A stretch of DNA of 64,000 nucleotides from RBG-13-51-18 sp050014095. Its GTDB lineage: Bacteria > Chloroflexota > Dehalococcoidia > Dehalococcoidales > RBG-16-60-22. The stretch is taken from the NCBI GenBank assembly GCA_050014095.1, contig JBEKDZ010000002.1, positions 186,001-250,000 on the forward strand, given 5' to 3'. A program made the translations under genes and the position numbers. Positions 17,226-26,682 of the stretch are shown here, one piece after another. Within the stretch, counting starts at the first letter, position 1. The number at the start of each line of letters is the position of its first letter. A model generated the notes under the pieces. The model ran no database searches and was not told the DNA's origin. It saw only the letters and a program-made list of their open reading frames with translations.

Positions 17226-18356
17226 ATGAAAAGACAAAATTTTAAAACATTTTTACTAGCTTTCGTCATGGTGATGGTGTTGGGAGTAACGCTCCTGACC
17301 GGCTGTATAACCATTACCAGTCCAACTTCAAGTACTCTAACAACTAACTCTACGCCGACCACGGCGATAAGCGAATCATGGACACCGCCAACGACTAGCG
17401 GCACAACCGGACAACTCGCTAGCATCGCCGACGCGGTAGCGCTGGTAAAGCCATCGGTAGTAGCCATTAACACCGAGGTCGTTTCTTACGATATTTTTAA
17501 CCGCCAATATACGCAGCAAGGTGCTGGTTCCGGCTGGATTATCGATGCTAACGGCATCATCGTCACTAATAACCATGTTGTCGAAGGTGCCAAGAGCATC
17601 ACCGTGATAACCGATGCTGGAGTAACTTATAAAGCAAATCCCAGCAACGTATATACTGACCCGCTCAACGACCTGGCGATTATCAAAATAGACGCGAAAA
17701 ATCTGCCTGCCCTGAAAACGGGCAAATCTAGTAATATGCGCATCGGCGACTGGGTAGTCGCTATCGGCAACGCCCTGGGACAGGGAATCAGGGCCACCGA
17801 GGGAATTATCAGCCGCAAAGGAGTTTTACTCCAGGTGGACCAGAATGAAACGCTTTATGACCTTATCGAGACGAGCGCTGCCATTAACCCGGGCAACAGC
17901 GGCGGTCCGCTGGTTAATCTGGCCGGAGAAGTAATCGGCATCACCAGCGCTAAAATTTCCAGCGTGGGAGTAGAGGGGATGGGATATGGCATCAGCATCG
18001 ATACCGCTTTGCCGATTATTCAGGAGCTGGTCAACAAAGGCTATGTAATCCGTCCCTACATTGGTGTGAGCCTTTATACCGTCGACCAGCTAGCCATCGC
18101 GCAGTTGGACCTTAAAGTAGATAAAGGAGTATTGATAACGTCTGTATCTGCCGGCAGTCCTGCCGATAAAGCCGGACTTAAGCAATATGATGTCATCGTC
18201 AGTCTCGGGGGTACGGATGTGAGTACTGTCGAAGAGCTAACAAAGATTCTCCATGCTTCTACCATCGGCACGGCGCTGGAAATAAAATACTGGCGGGGCA
18301 GCACACAATATTCAACGATGGTAACGCCTATTGAAAGCCCGAGACCACAGGGATAG
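17226..18356 (+). CDS. HtrA/DegP-like serine protease, lipoprotein, with one PDZ domain
   Basis: 376 aa. Extracytoplasmic quality-control protease. A lipoprotein signal (VLGVTLLTGC) is followed by a Thr/Ser-rich linker. The trypsin-like domain has the full catalytic triad: His in NNHVVEG, Asp in PLNDLAII, Ser in NPGNSGGPL. One PDZ domain follows (GVLITSVSAGSPADKAGL). ATG 17226 is chosen because GATGAGG lies just upstream; a GTG at 17211 and an ATG at 17217 are in frame. It ends before a terminator. Confidence 0.93.
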   Translation: MKRQNFKTFLLAFVMVMVLGVTLLTGCITITSPTSSTLTTNSTPTTAISESWTPPTTSGTTGQLASIADAVALVKPSVVAINTEVVSYDIFNRQYTQQGAGSGWIIDANGIIVTNNHVVEGAKSITVITDAGVTYKANPSNVYTDPLNDLAIIKIDAKNLPALKTGKSSNMRIGDWVVAIGNALGQGIRATEGIISRKGVLLQVDQNETLYDLIETSAAINPGNSGGPLVNLAGEVIGITSAKISSVGVEGMGYGISIDTALPIIQELVNKGYVIRPYIGVSLYTVDQLAIAQLDLKVDKGVLITSVSAGSPADKAGLKQYDVIVSLGGTDVSTVEELTKILHASTIGTALEIKYWRGSTQYSTMVTPIESPRPQG

Positions 18357-18405
18357 GAAAAAGTAAATAGTTGTTAGCTATTAGTGAATAGTTATTTGTA
18401 AAAGC

Positions 18406-18437
18406 AGAGAGGGGCTAAACACCCCTCTCTTTTTATT
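18406..18437. terminator. Intrinsic terminator after the HtrA-like gene
   Basis: AGAGAGGGG / CCCCTCTCT hairpin with a T-run on the plus strand, between the convergent htrA-like and ileS genes. Confidence 0.8.
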
Positions 18438-18451
18438 TCAATCGTTTTTTG

Positions 18452-21400
18452 CTATTTTATTCTTTTAATCCCTAACGTCAGATGATAGCCGCTTATCTTA
18501 TGCTCTTCCTGCAAATCGACAACATCAGGGATGCCCTCTTCAATATCATCGGCGAGGGTTTCCTGCCGGATATAGTCGGCGAAAGCCGATAGAGCCTGCA
18601 CGAAAAAGGCATTGGCATCGTAATACACTTTAATATGGTCGGCGATTTCATAGTTCGCGGTACGGCGCATCGTCTGCAAACGATGGACGATTTCCCGGGC
18701 GATGCCTTCAGCCTGAAGCTCGACCGTGATATAGGTGGAAATGGCGACACAGCTGCCTGCCTCGCTGACCACCGAGAAATTAGCCACCTCCATGCCGCCT
18801 ACCTTTTCCAGGGTATCCGTCTTGAGCTCTTTAATATTCAGCTCATCCAGGATAAGCGGGGCGACTCTTTCCAGCGAACGCGCTTCAAAGTCCGAAGCGA
18901 CACTCACATAGAGGGTTTCCAGGGGCTGGCGAATCTTGATGCCGGCTTTGCTGCGCGCCGAACGACCCATACTGCAGACCTTCATCGCCAGACGATTATC
19001 GTCAGATAGTTGTTTATCAATCATGTTTGTATCCGCCTGCGGGAAATCCGCCAGATGGACGCTTTCCGGGGCATTTGTAAAGACGGAGCATACCAGATTC
19101 TGATAAAGCTCCTCGGCGAGGAAGGGAGTAAAGGGGGCGAGTATTTTAGCCAAAGTCACCAGGCACTGATAAAGTGTGTTATAGGCGGAGAGCTTATCGG
19201 CATCATTTTCGCTTTTCCAAAAGCGTCGGCGACTACGCCTTACGTACCAGTTGGATAGCCCGTCCACGAAAGTTTCCATCTTCCGGCCGGCGTCGGTGGG
19301 GTTATAGTTTTCCAGAGAGGCATCAACATCCGCGACCAACTGGTTAAGCTCAGAGAGAATCCATTTATCCAGCTCGGCGGTGGGCGGGGAGAATGGCTCC
19401 GTCGGTTTATAGTTATCAATATTAGCGTACATGACGAAGAAGGAATAGACGTTCCAGAGGGTCGCCAGGAAGCTGCGAGAGACTTCGTCCACCTGCTTAA
19501 TGTCGAACTGGCGGGGATTGCCGGGGGCGAAGGCGGTATATAAATACCAGCGTAATGCGTCGGCGCCGTATTTCTTAATGACTTCATCGGGCAAGACCAC
19601 GTTCCCCTTGCGCTTGGACATCTTTTCACCCTTGGCATCGAGCATATGACCAAGGCAAATAACATTTTTGAAGCAGGGGCGGTCGAACAGGAGGGTAGAA
19701 ATGGCGTGTAAAGTGTAAAACCAGCCGCGCGTCTGGTCGATAGCCTCGCAAATATAGTCCGCCTGCTGCAACTGACTATCGAACAGCTCTTTATTTTCAA
19801 AGGGATAATGCAATTGGCCGATGGGCATGGCGCCGGAGTCAAACCAGCAGTCCATGACCTCCGGGGCACGCTGCATCTTGCCACCGCACTTGGAGCAGCT
19901 AAAGGTAATATCGTCGACATAGGGGCGGTGGAGGTCTAAAGGCTCTTTCAGTCCGGCGATGCCCGACTTCCCCTTTAATTCGTTCAAGCCGCCGATGCAT
20001 TCGAAAGCACCGCAAGCATCACAGCGCCAGACAGGTAAAGGAGTACCCCAGTAGCGTTCCCGGGAGAGCGACCAGTCGATATTGTTCTTGAGCCAGTCGC
20101 CAAAGCGGCCGTATTTGATATAGTCCGGATACCAGTTTATCTCTTCATTACCGGAGATAAGGCGGTCTTTCACGGCGGTGGTCTTGATGTACCAGGTGGT
20201 CTTGGCATAGTAAAGCAGCGGGGACTCGCAGCGCCAGCAGAAGGGATAGGTATGTTTAATCGTCCCCCAATGGAAGAGCAATCCGCGAGACTTAAGGTCT
20301 TCCATAATAAGCGGGTCGGCATCTTTGACGAATTTACCGGCGAAGGGATAGCTGCCGGTGATTTTACCCTGCAGGTCGACCTGCTGTACAAAATCCAAGC
20401 CCCATTGTTTGCCCGCCTCGTAGTCGACTTCACCGAAAGCCGGGGCGACATGGACGATACCGGTGCCTTCTTCCATGGTGACGAAATCGCCGCTGATGAC
20501 GCGATAGGTTAGCTTTTTATTGGCTTTTTGTGCCAGCAAAGCACCTCCCGATTGGAATCTCAAACGCTCCACGTCGAATTCGTGGGGGTTAAAGAGGGGC
20601 TCATACCGGGCATCCACCAGGTCCTTGCCCGCTATCTTTTTTACCTCGCTGTATCCATCAAGCTTAATCGTCCCCGCCAGCCGTGCCACTATGACAAGAT
20701 AATCATTATCACCCTTGAGTAAAACATACTCGGCATCCGGCGCGACGGCAAGAGCGGTATTGCCCGGCAACGTCCAGGGGGTAGTCGTCCAAGCGAGGAG
20801 AAAAACAGGCTTATCGGCGGGGAATTTGGTTTTTGATTTTTCTGCTACCTTGAACTTTATGTAAACCGAGGGGTCTTCAGTATCTTCCTGATAGCCCTGG
20901 GATACCTCATGTGAGCTTAAAGATGTGCCGCAGCGCGGGCAATGCGGGGTAACGCGATAGCCCTGATAGATGAGCCCTTTGTCCCACATCTGTTTGATCG
21001 CCCACCAGCAGGTCTCAATATATTCGTTTTTCATGGTGATATAGGCATTATCGAGGTCTATCCAGTAGCCGACGCGCTCGAGTACTTCTTCGAACTCGCG
21101 GAGGTATTTATTCACGTTCTGACGACATAATGCGTTAAATTTATCAATGCCGTACTCTTCAATCTGGGTCTTGGAGGAGAAGTCCAGCTGCTTTTCCACC
21201 TCCAGCTCGACGGGTAGTCCATGCGTGTCCCAACCGGCGATGCGGGGTGCATAATAGCCTTTCATCGTTTTATAACGCGGGATGACATCTTTAAATACGG
21301 ACATGAATACATGATGCACGGCCGGGCTGCCGTTGACTGTGGGGGGACCATCGTAAAGAATAAAGCTTGGACCGCCTTTACGGGCAGCGACACTGCGCGC

Positions 21401-21484
21401 AAATGTCTTACCTTTTTTCCACATTGTCAGGATGGCTTCTTCCATTTGCGGGAAGCTCACCCGGCTGCTCACTGGTTTAAACAT
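18452..21484 (-). CDS. ileS: Isoleucyl-tRNA synthetase (eukaryote-like IleS2 type)
   Basis: 1010 aa. Charges tRNA-Ile and edits valine. The HIGH-class motif appears as GSPAVHHVF and the KMSKS loop as GEKMSKRKGN; these fit the eukaryote-like IleS branch. The frame opens further upstream through the T-box, but ATG 21484 has a strong GGGGG ribosome site and gives the expected N-terminus (MFKPVSSRVSFPQMEE). Expression is controlled by the T-box at 21496-21785. Confidence 0.96.
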   Translation of the reverse strand: MFKPVSSRVSFPQMEEAILTMWKKGKTFARSVAARKGGPSFILYDGPPTVNGSPAVHHVFMSVFKDVIPRYKTMKGYYAPRIAGWDTHGLPVELEVEKQLDFSSKTQIEEYGIDKFNALCRQNVNKYLREFEEVLERVGYWIDLDNAYITMKNEYIETCWWAIKQMWDKGLIYQGYRVTPHCPRCGTSLSSHEVSQGYQEDTEDPSVYIKFKVAEKSKTKFPADKPVFLLAWTTTPWTLPGNTALAVAPDAEYVLLKGDNDYLVIVARLAGTIKLDGYSEVKKIAGKDLVDARYEPLFNPHEFDVERLRFQSGGALLAQKANKKLTYRVISGDFVTMEEGTGIVHVAPAFGEVDYEAGKQWGLDFVQQVDLQGKITGSYPFAGKFVKDADPLIMEDLKSRGLLFHWGTIKHTYPFCWRCESPLLYYAKTTWYIKTTAVKDRLISGNEEINWYPDYIKYGRFGDWLKNNIDWSLSRERYWGTPLPVWRCDACGAFECIGGLNELKGKSGIAGLKEPLDLHRPYVDDITFSCSKCGGKMQRAPEVMDCWFDSGAMPIGQLHYPFENKELFDSQLQQADYICEAIDQTRGWFYTLHAISTLLFDRPCFKNVICLGHMLDAKGEKMSKRKGNVVLPDEVIKKYGADALRWYLYTAFAPGNPRQFDIKQVDEVSRSFLATLWNVYSFFVMYANIDNYKPTEPFSPPTAELDKWILSELNQLVADVDASLENYNPTDAGRKMETFVDGLSNWYVRRSRRRFWKSENDADKLSAYNTLYQCLVTLAKILAPFTPFLAEELYQNLVCSVFTNAPESVHLADFPQADTNMIDKQLSDDNRLAMKVCSMGRSARSKAGIKIRQPLETLYVSVASDFEARSLERVAPLILDELNIKELKTDTLEKVGGMEVANFSVVSEAGSCVAISTYITVELQAEGIAREIVHRLQTMRRTANYEIADHIKVYYDANAFFVQALSAFADYIRQETLADDIEEGIPDVVDLQEEHKISGYHLTLGIKRIK

Positions 21485-21495
21485 ATTTACCCCCT

Positions 21496-21785
21496 GTAAA
21501 AACAAATAAGTCCCGTCCTCAAGGGACGAGACTTTTAACTCCCGCGGTACCACCCTACTTTTCCCCGACACAATCAGGGAACACTCTTTAAGGACACATC
21601 TTATGCCCTCGTCACGGATAACGATTGACGGGTCCGTCCGGGCTTACTCATCCGTTAGGATTTTCAGCCGGAGGCTCGGGAGGGATTTTCAGAGCGGAGA
21701 GTATATCTGCTCACACCTCGCCAGACTCGCTGGATACCCCGTAACGCCCCTACTCTTCTCCGTCACAGCCTTTATTAGATATAGA
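21496..21785 (-). promoter_or_regulatory. tRNA-Ile T-box leader of ileS with terminator
   Basis: On the minus strand the T-box sequence AGGGTGGTACCGCGGG is at 21556-21541. The specifier region reads GAAA-ATC-CCTCCCGAG, so the codon is ATC (Ile) at 21686-21684, placed at the same distance from GAG as in the trp leader. The TGGT bulge fits tRNA-Ile A73. The terminator AGTCTCGTCCC/GGACGGGACTT with T-rich tail is at 21533-21497. Confidence 0.94.
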
Positions 21786-21822
21786 TTAACATAAGCTAGG
21801 GGGAAAAACAAGAGGGGGTGAC

Positions 21823-21942
21823 AAAAATCCTCCTCTATCCTCCTTTACGAAAGGAGGACGAAAGAATATTGGTAAATGATGATGCTAGAGGTAAAAAATC
21901 AATCGCCTCCCTTTAGTAAAGGGAGAGAAGAGAGGGATTTTA
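21823..21942. repeat. MITE-like dispersed repeat, copy 3
   Basis: Left end AAAAATCCTCCTCTATCC, right end GAGAGGGATTTTA. Internal palindromes CCTCCTTTACGAAAGGAGG and CTCCCTTTAGTAAAGGGAG. It lies between jag and the ileS leader and has the same architecture as copies 1 and 2. Confidence 0.75.
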
Positions 21943-21950
21943 TTCAAAGC

Positions 21951-22460
21951 TTAGTTCTGGGGTAGGGTTTTAGGAGTAATGACCACTTTACGGGCATCGC
22001 CGAAACCGATGCTCTCGGTGATAACATCCGGGTGGTCGGCTAAAGTGAGGTGGATAATGCGCCGCTCAAAAGCCGACATCGGCTCCATAGTGAAGGGCGT
22101 TTTCCGGTTCTTTACCTGCTCCGCCAGACGTGTCGCCAGCAAGCGGAGTCCCTCACAGCGGCGCTGCTTATAACCCTCGACGTCAAGGACGATTGGCAGC
22201 TGGACCTGCATTTTGTGAGCCATAATCAGTCTCACGATATACTGTAAAGAGACCATGGTCTGACCGCGACGGCCGATAAGAATGCCGAGGTCTTCCCCCT
22301 CAATGTTAAGGCCGATGGAAGCTAGCTCGCCATTTTCATCGGTAGTAGTAAATTCATCAGAAGGCAGTACGGTACCAGATAAACCCATCAAGGATAGGAG
22401 CGTTTCCAGTACTTCCTTGGAAGTATTATAGATTTCCTGTTGACTTTCCGACATGCCCAT
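21951..22460 (-). CDS. jag: Jag/KhpB-type RNA-binding protein (KH and R3H domains)
   Basis: 169 aa. RNA-binding protein linked to cell elongation and usually found next to yidC. The KH-type GxxG loop is LIGRRGQTM (about residue 62) and the R3H-like end is ERRIIHLTLADHPDVITES. It lies 27 bases downstream of yidC. Confidence 0.93.
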   Translation of the reverse strand: MGMSESQQEIYNTSKEVLETLLSLMGLSGTVLPSDEFTTTDENGELASIGLNIEGEDLGILIGRRGQTMVSLQYIVRLIMAHKMQVQLPIVLDVEGYKQRRCEGLRLLATRLAEQVKNRKTPFTMEPMSAFERRIIHLTLADHPDVITESIGFGDARKVVITPKTLPQN

Positions 22461-22487
22461 GGTTTTTACCCTTTATCGATAAAGTAC

Positions 22488-23408
22488 TTACTTATCTTCG
22501 TCCTGTTTATCTTCGTCCTGCTGGTCTTTTTCCCCTAGTCCTAAGAGTTTGCGGAAGTTGAAAGAGCCGCGACTTTTCTTTAAAGACTCTTTATCCGTGA
22601 TGATAATTTGACCATCCTTGGCTTTTATCGTCGTTTTTTTCGCTTCAGGCGAATCAAACTTAACATATTTCTTGGAGGCGTCGGCTTCCGCTGCGGGGCG
22701 CTTGCGCAGGCTGCCCCAGCCGGTTATACGGTATTGCAAAATGATGCGGAAGAGACTGTTGGCGACCCAGTAAAGCGCCAAGCCGCTGGGGAAGGATAAA
22801 GCCATGAAAGTAAACAGGAGCGGCATCATCCAGGTCATCATGGAATTTTGCGAAGCAGTCTTGGGGTCGTCAGTAGGCATCGTAGCCATTTTTTGCTGGA
22901 CCCACATCGCCACGCCCACAAGGATAGCGAGAATATAGTTGCTCGATTGTGCCAGGTTCATGCCCAAAAAGTAAGGGCCCATCGGTAAAGAGGAGTAGAC
23001 GACATCCCAGGGGTAGAGGTACCTGGCAAGGTTGAGTAGACCCTCCGGCACCGCGGCAAGAGCCAGCATAATCGACTGGTAGAGGGCAATCCATACCGGC
23101 ATCTGGATTAACATTGTGAAAGCACAACCAGCAGATTTGACGCCGGATTCCTTATAAAGCTTCATCTGCTCCTGGGACAGCTTCTGGCGGTCCTTGCCAT
23201 ATTTTTTCTGCAACTCGGCGAGCTTGGGCTGCAATTCCATCATTTTTTTAGAGGTCCTTATCTGGCTCAAGGTAAGGGGCAACAACAAAAGATTAACCAC
23301 GATGGTTAAAATGATGATAGAAACACCAAAGTTGCCCCCAAAAACATGAGAAATGACGATGAGGACATTGGTTAAAGGCTGCTGTATTATTAGTTCCCAA
23401 ACGTTCAA
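22488..23408 (-). CDS. yidC: YidC/Oxa1 family membrane protein insertase
   Basis: 306 aa. Inserts and folds inner-membrane proteins. It has an Oxa1-type core of five helices (GVSIIILTIVVNLLLLPLTL, IQMPVWIALYQSI, FPSGLALYWVANSLF) without the large periplasmic domain of proteobacterial YidC. The C-terminus is charged with a direct repeat EKDQQDEDKQDEDK. Confidence 0.95.
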   Translation of the reverse strand: MNVWELIIQQPLTNVLIVISHVFGGNFGVSIIILTIVVNLLLLPLTLSQIRTSKKMMELQPKLAELQKKYGKDRQKLSQEQMKLYKESGVKSAGCAFTMLIQMPVWIALYQSIMLALAAVPEGLLNLARYLYPWDVVYSSLPMGPYFLGMNLAQSSNYILAILVGVAMWVQQKMATMPTDDPKTASQNSMMTWMMPLLFTFMALSFPSGLALYWVANSLFRIILQYRITGWGSLRKRPAAEADASKKYVKFDSPEAKKTTIKAKDGQIIITDKESLKKSRGSFNFRKLLGLGEKDQQDEDKQDEDK

Positions 23409-23414
23409 ATTACA

Positions 23415-24581
23415 TTACCCCGATATTAAAGATATTGACGTCTTAAGCTCCCCGTTAGCGACAACAATACGTTGCATGGCTATATCCTGCGTCTGAAAGT
23501 AGATAATTCCTTCATATGCCGTAATAGGTCCAACAATGTTGCCGGTAAGCGCAGCAATCTGTGTAATTGTTTGAGAAGTCGTATCTACCTTATAGACCAA
23601 GCCACTTTGGGTGGCAAAGATTACGTAACTATCAACGACCGCTGGTTGCGCCGCTAAACCGCTCCTGGATACACCGAATGTCTCTGCTATATCGAATACC
23701 TTGACTACTTCACCGGTATCGGCTTTAAAGGCATAGATATTACCATCAAGGCAGCCGGCATAAATAATATCGTTGACGATGACCGGCTGCGTCCAGAACC
23801 AGTTACTCGCCATGTACTTCCATTTCTGGGTGCCGTCGGCAGTGTTGATGGCATAGAGATTTTTATCAAAGGACCCGATGTAAACAACACCGTTATATAC
23901 CAGGGGTTTAGCGATGATAGAACCTTCGGTAGCGAATTTCCATTTTAGAGTGAGATCAGCAGTATTCAAGGCATATAATGTTTTATCGAACGAGCCCATA
24001 TATAAAGTATCATCCGCCACGGTAGGTGTGCCCCAAATTTTATCGCCGGTCTTATATTCGTTTAACAAGTCGCCGGTAGCGGCATCGAGACTGTATATCC
24101 AGCCGTCGGAGGAGCCGATATAAAGTTTACCCTGGTCGATAACCAGGCCGCCGACAAAGGAATCAAGATAGCCATCGCGGGGGAAGACCCACCTTTGTGC
24201 CAAGTTCAGAGTATTATAGGCATATATTTTACCGTTATACCCGGCGACATAGACTAGATTATCAGAGACTACCGGCGTACCATAGATGGGCACTCTGGAA
24301 GTGCCGCCGCCGCAGCTCATCATAGATGAGCAACCGAACAACCCGCCTTGCGAGGCGAGTTTAAGAGGTTCCGCCCATTGACGGCTCTCTTCAACAAGGT
24401 TGACCGCCACGAGACGGCCCTCCATGGAACCGACGTAAAGAATGCCATTAGATACCGTACCGCCCGACCAGCCGATGGCCGCCATACCGCTGACACAGCT
24501 AAAACCGAATACTCCCAATGTTAGAATAGCGCCTATCAGGAGGGCTATCATACCAATTATCTTAATTTTCTTTAGTTTCAC
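23415..24581 (-). CDS. PQQ-type beta-propeller repeat protein, membrane-anchored
   Basis: About 388 aa. An N-terminal hydrophobic segment (IIGMIALLIGAILTLGVFGF) precedes repeated blades of the YVGSxDGxLYALNAxTG type (for example LYIGSSDGWIYSLDAATGDL, VYIGSFDKNLYAINTADGTQ). GTG 24581, six bases after GGAG, is the likely start. The frame extends to an ATG 24632 inside yidD. It sits between yidD and yidC, where most genomes have nothing. BamB-like propellers help outer-membrane assembly, but a role here is only suggested by position. Confidence 0.85.
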   Translation of the reverse strand: MKLKKIKIIGMIALLIGAILTLGVFGFSCVSGMAAIGWSGGTVSNGILYVGSMEGRLVAVNLVEESRQWAEPLKLASQGGLFGCSSMMSCGGGTSRVPIYGTPVVSDNLVYVAGYNGKIYAYNTLNLAQRWVFPRDGYLDSFVGGLVIDQGKLYIGSSDGWIYSLDAATGDLLNEYKTGDKIWGTPTVADDTLYMGSFDKTLYALNTADLTLKWKFATEGSIIAKPLVYNGVVYIGSFDKNLYAINTADGTQKWKYMASNWFWTQPVIVNDIIYAGCLDGNIYAFKADTGEVVKVFDIAETFGVSRSGLAAQPAVVDSYVIFATQSGLVYKVDTTSQTITQIAALTGNIVGPITAYEGIIYFQTQDIAMQRIVVANGELKTSISLISG

Positions 24582-24609
24582 TGTATTCTCCACCGTTACT
24601 ATTAGTTGA

Positions 24610-24825
24610 CTATTTTTCAGGCACCGGGTCATAGCCGCCGGGGTTCAAGGGATGGCAACGAGCCAAGCGCCGGATGCCCAATCCTATCCCCTTAAAAATT
24701 CCATATTTTGTTATCGCTTCATAGGTATATTGGGAGCAGGTGGGCGTGAAGCGGCAGGCTGGCGGCATTATTTCCGACCAGGTACGCTGATAAATTTTAA
24801 TTAGCACCAAGGCGATTGCCTTCAT
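24610..24825 (-). CDS. yidD: YidD, membrane protein insertion efficiency factor
   Basis: 71 aa. Small protein with the signature RFTPTCSQYTYEAI and GGYDPVP. It overlaps rnpA by 29 bases, the usual arrangement in the rpmH-rnpA-yidD-yidC cluster. Confidence 0.95.
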   Translation of the reverse strand: MKAIALVLIKIYQRTWSEIMPPACRFTPTCSQYTYEAITKYGIFKGIGLGIRRLARCHPLNPGGYDPVPEK

Positions 24826-25159
24826 TTTCTCCTATAATCAGTCCCGCCTGAACTAATAACTTCCTGACCGATTTTTCTAAGCTCGCATAATCCGCCGTCG
24901 CCGCGGGAGCACGAGCGATGAGGATAATATCCCAACCAGACTTTACTAATGTATGCCTGGCTATTTCACGCAGACGCCGCTTAATACGGTTTCTTACCAC
25001 TGCCTTACCCAGACGCCGGCTGACGACGAAGCCGAATCTCGATGAGCCTGAACCGTTAGCTAAGGCTTTGAGGACGATTTCTTTACCCGCCCAGGACTTG
25101 CCTTCATCATAGACCAAGCTGAACTGGGTGTTCTTTTTAAGATAACTCTCTCCCCTCAC
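24797..25159 (-). CDS. rnpA: Ribonuclease P protein component
   Basis: 120 aa, basic. Helps the RNase P RNA mature tRNA 5' ends. The signature FGFVVSRRLGKAVVRNRIKR is complete. It lies just after rpmH, as is conserved in bacteria. Confidence 0.95.
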   Translation of the reverse strand: MRGESYLKKNTQFSLVYDEGKSWAGKEIVLKALANGSGSSRFGFVVSRRLGKAVVRNRIKRRLREIARHTLVKSGWDIILIARAPAATADYASLEKSVRKLLVQAGLIIGENEGNRLGAN

Positions 25160-25191
25160 GGCTGACCCGTATGGTTCAACTGGCGGAACCG

Positions 25192-25332
25192 TTAAACGAC
25201 GGTTAATTTTTTACGTCCTTTTAGCCTTCTGGCTTTAAGAACATCCCGACCGCCGCGTGTACTCATTCTCTTTAAAAAACCGTGTTCACGCTTTCTGGGT
25301 ATGCTTTTTGGTTGATAGGTTCTTTTAGGCAC
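25192..25332 (-). CDS. rpmH: 50S ribosomal protein L34
   Basis: 46 aa, found by translating the minus strand. It starts with GTG at 25332 as (M)PKRTYQPKSIPRKREHG, continues FLKRMSTRGGRDVLKARR and ends KGRKKLTVV, which is the L34 pattern throughout. GGAGC lies just upstream. Confidence 0.96.
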   Translation of the reverse strand: MPKRTYQPKSIPRKREHGFLKRMSTRGGRDVLKARRLKGRKKLTVV

Positions 25333-25401
25333 TTTAGCTCCCTAATAAAATACTCAATAATTGATGGGGGACAAATAATATTGCATTAATGTTTCCGCCG
25401 C

Positions 25402-25692
25402 CTATCCAGTCGTTCCCGTTCTTTGCGTATGCGCCGCTACAAACGGTAATAAAGCCAGGTGCCGTGCGCGCTTGATAGCTGTAGCCAGGGCGCGTTGGTG
25501 TTTGGCGCAGGTGCCACTTTTACGGCGCGGCGAAATCTTGCCTCTATCAGTTATATAGGGTCGGAGTTTCGCCGGGTCTTTGTAGTCGATATGTTCAACT
25601 TTATCGCGACAGAAAAAGCATATCTTACGTTTGGGGATATATTTTCCCCGGGTTGGTCTGCGGGTCCTGGAGTCACCTCTTGATTGTGTCAT
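25402..25692 (-). CDS. rpsR: 30S ribosomal protein S18
   Basis: 96 aa. The C-terminal S18 core is clear (YKDPAKLRPYITDRGKISPR, KHQRALATAIKRARHLALLP). The N-terminus carries CFFC (a possible remnant of a zinc site). Third of rpsF-ssb-rpsR. Confidence 0.95.
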   Translation of the reverse strand: MTQSRGDSRTRRPTRGKYIPKRKICFFCRDKVEHIDYKDPAKLRPYITDRGKISPRRKSGTCAKHQRALATAIKRARHLALLPFVAAHTQRTGTTG

Positions 25693-25735
25693 TCTTTCCT
25701 CTATCTATTTAAATAGCTAAGATTTTTCATTAATG

Positions 25736-26143
25736 TTAAAATGGCAGGTCTTCCGGTTCCATTTCCACGGAAGCGGAGTCTTCCGTTTTTTCTTCGGTCA
25801 GGGCGCCGGCGGCCTTCCTATCCAGGAAGATAACCCGGTTGGCAACTACCTCCATCTTGGAATGGGTCTGACCGTCTTGCCCTTCCCAGTTTCTGGTATG
25901 TATCCTGCCTTCGGCATAAACGAGTTTGCCTTTCGCCAGGAACTGGTTGCACTGCTCGGCAAGTCGGTTCCAGGCGACTATATTGAACCATTCAGTTTCC
26001 TGGCGGCGTTCTCCCTCGGGAGTGGTATAAACCCAGTTAGTAGCCACCGAAAACGATGTTACCGGTTTGCCATTGGGTGTGAAACGCATTTCTGGTTCGT
26101 TGCCCACATTTCCTATTATTGTCACTTTGTTCAGACTCGGCAT
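25736..26143 (-). CDS. ssb: Single-stranded DNA-binding protein
   Basis: 135 aa. OB-fold core (SLNKVTIIGNVGNEPEMRFT, ETEWFNIVAWNRLAEQC) and the acidic tail ending in DLPF that recruits replication and repair partners. It lies between rpsF and rpsR, a common bacterial order. Confidence 0.96.
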   Translation of the reverse strand: MPSLNKVTIIGNVGNEPEMRFTPNGKPVTSFSVATNWVYTTPEGERRQETEWFNIVAWNRLAEQCNQFLAKGKLVYAEGRIHTRNWEGQDGQTHSKMEVVANRVIFLDRKAAGALTEEKTEDSASVEMEPEDLPF

Positions 26144-26189
26144 CGCCTCTTCACCTCTCCACTTAAACTCACGAGTGGGAAATATTAAC

Positions 26190-26519
26190 CTAACTGCCGA
26201 CTTTTATTAAAAGATGCCTGATGACATCTTCCGATATACGCAGGTTTGCCTCGAGTTCTTTACATCGCGCCGGGTTCATCTTGAACTTGGTTAAAACATA
26301 GTCACCTTCGAGGAAGTGCTTCATGGGATAGGCTAGCTTTTTCTTCCCCCATTTGTCGACGCCATCGACAACGCCTTCCTTGCCGGTGATGAACTGGGTT
26401 ATGCTATTAACCCTGGTTTCTAAAGCCTCATCCGACATTTCCGGGTTAAGAATATATACCAGCTCATATTCTTGAGATTTTTTATCTTCTGCTTTTTTTT
26501 CTGTTTTCTTTTTAGCCAC
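26190..26519 (-). CDS. rpsF: 30S ribosomal protein S6
   Basis: 109 aa from GTG 26519, which has AAGGA upstream; a TTG at 26537 is also in frame. S6 pairs with S18 on the 30S platform. Motifs: YELVYILNPEMSDEALE, KWGKKKLAYPMKHFLEGDY. A lysine-rich N-terminal extension (VAKKKTEKKAEDKK) is unusual. Confidence 0.94.
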   Translation of the reverse strand: MAKKKTEKKAEDKKSQEYELVYILNPEMSDEALETRVNSITQFITGKEGVVDGVDKWGKKKLAYPMKHFLEGDYVLTKFKMNPARCKELEANLRISEDVIRHLLIKVGS

Positions 26520-26641
26520 TTCCGAATTCCTTAGCAAATTTTATGTTATTATACCATATACTTTTAATATAGACAACAACAGTATAAAGCAAGCGGGAGT
26601 TGCAGCCGGGTTCGGCGGGTATAAAAGCGGTGGTTATTTCC

Positions 26642-26670
26642 TTGACACACTATGCCTGCTTTGCTAGACT
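26642..26670 (+). promoter_or_regulatory. Putative promoter of tRNA-Asp
   Basis: TTGACA at 26642-26647 and TAGACT at 26665-26670, 17-base spacer, 12 bases before the tRNA. Confidence 0.65.
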
Positions 26671-26682
26671 CTTTAAAGATGC

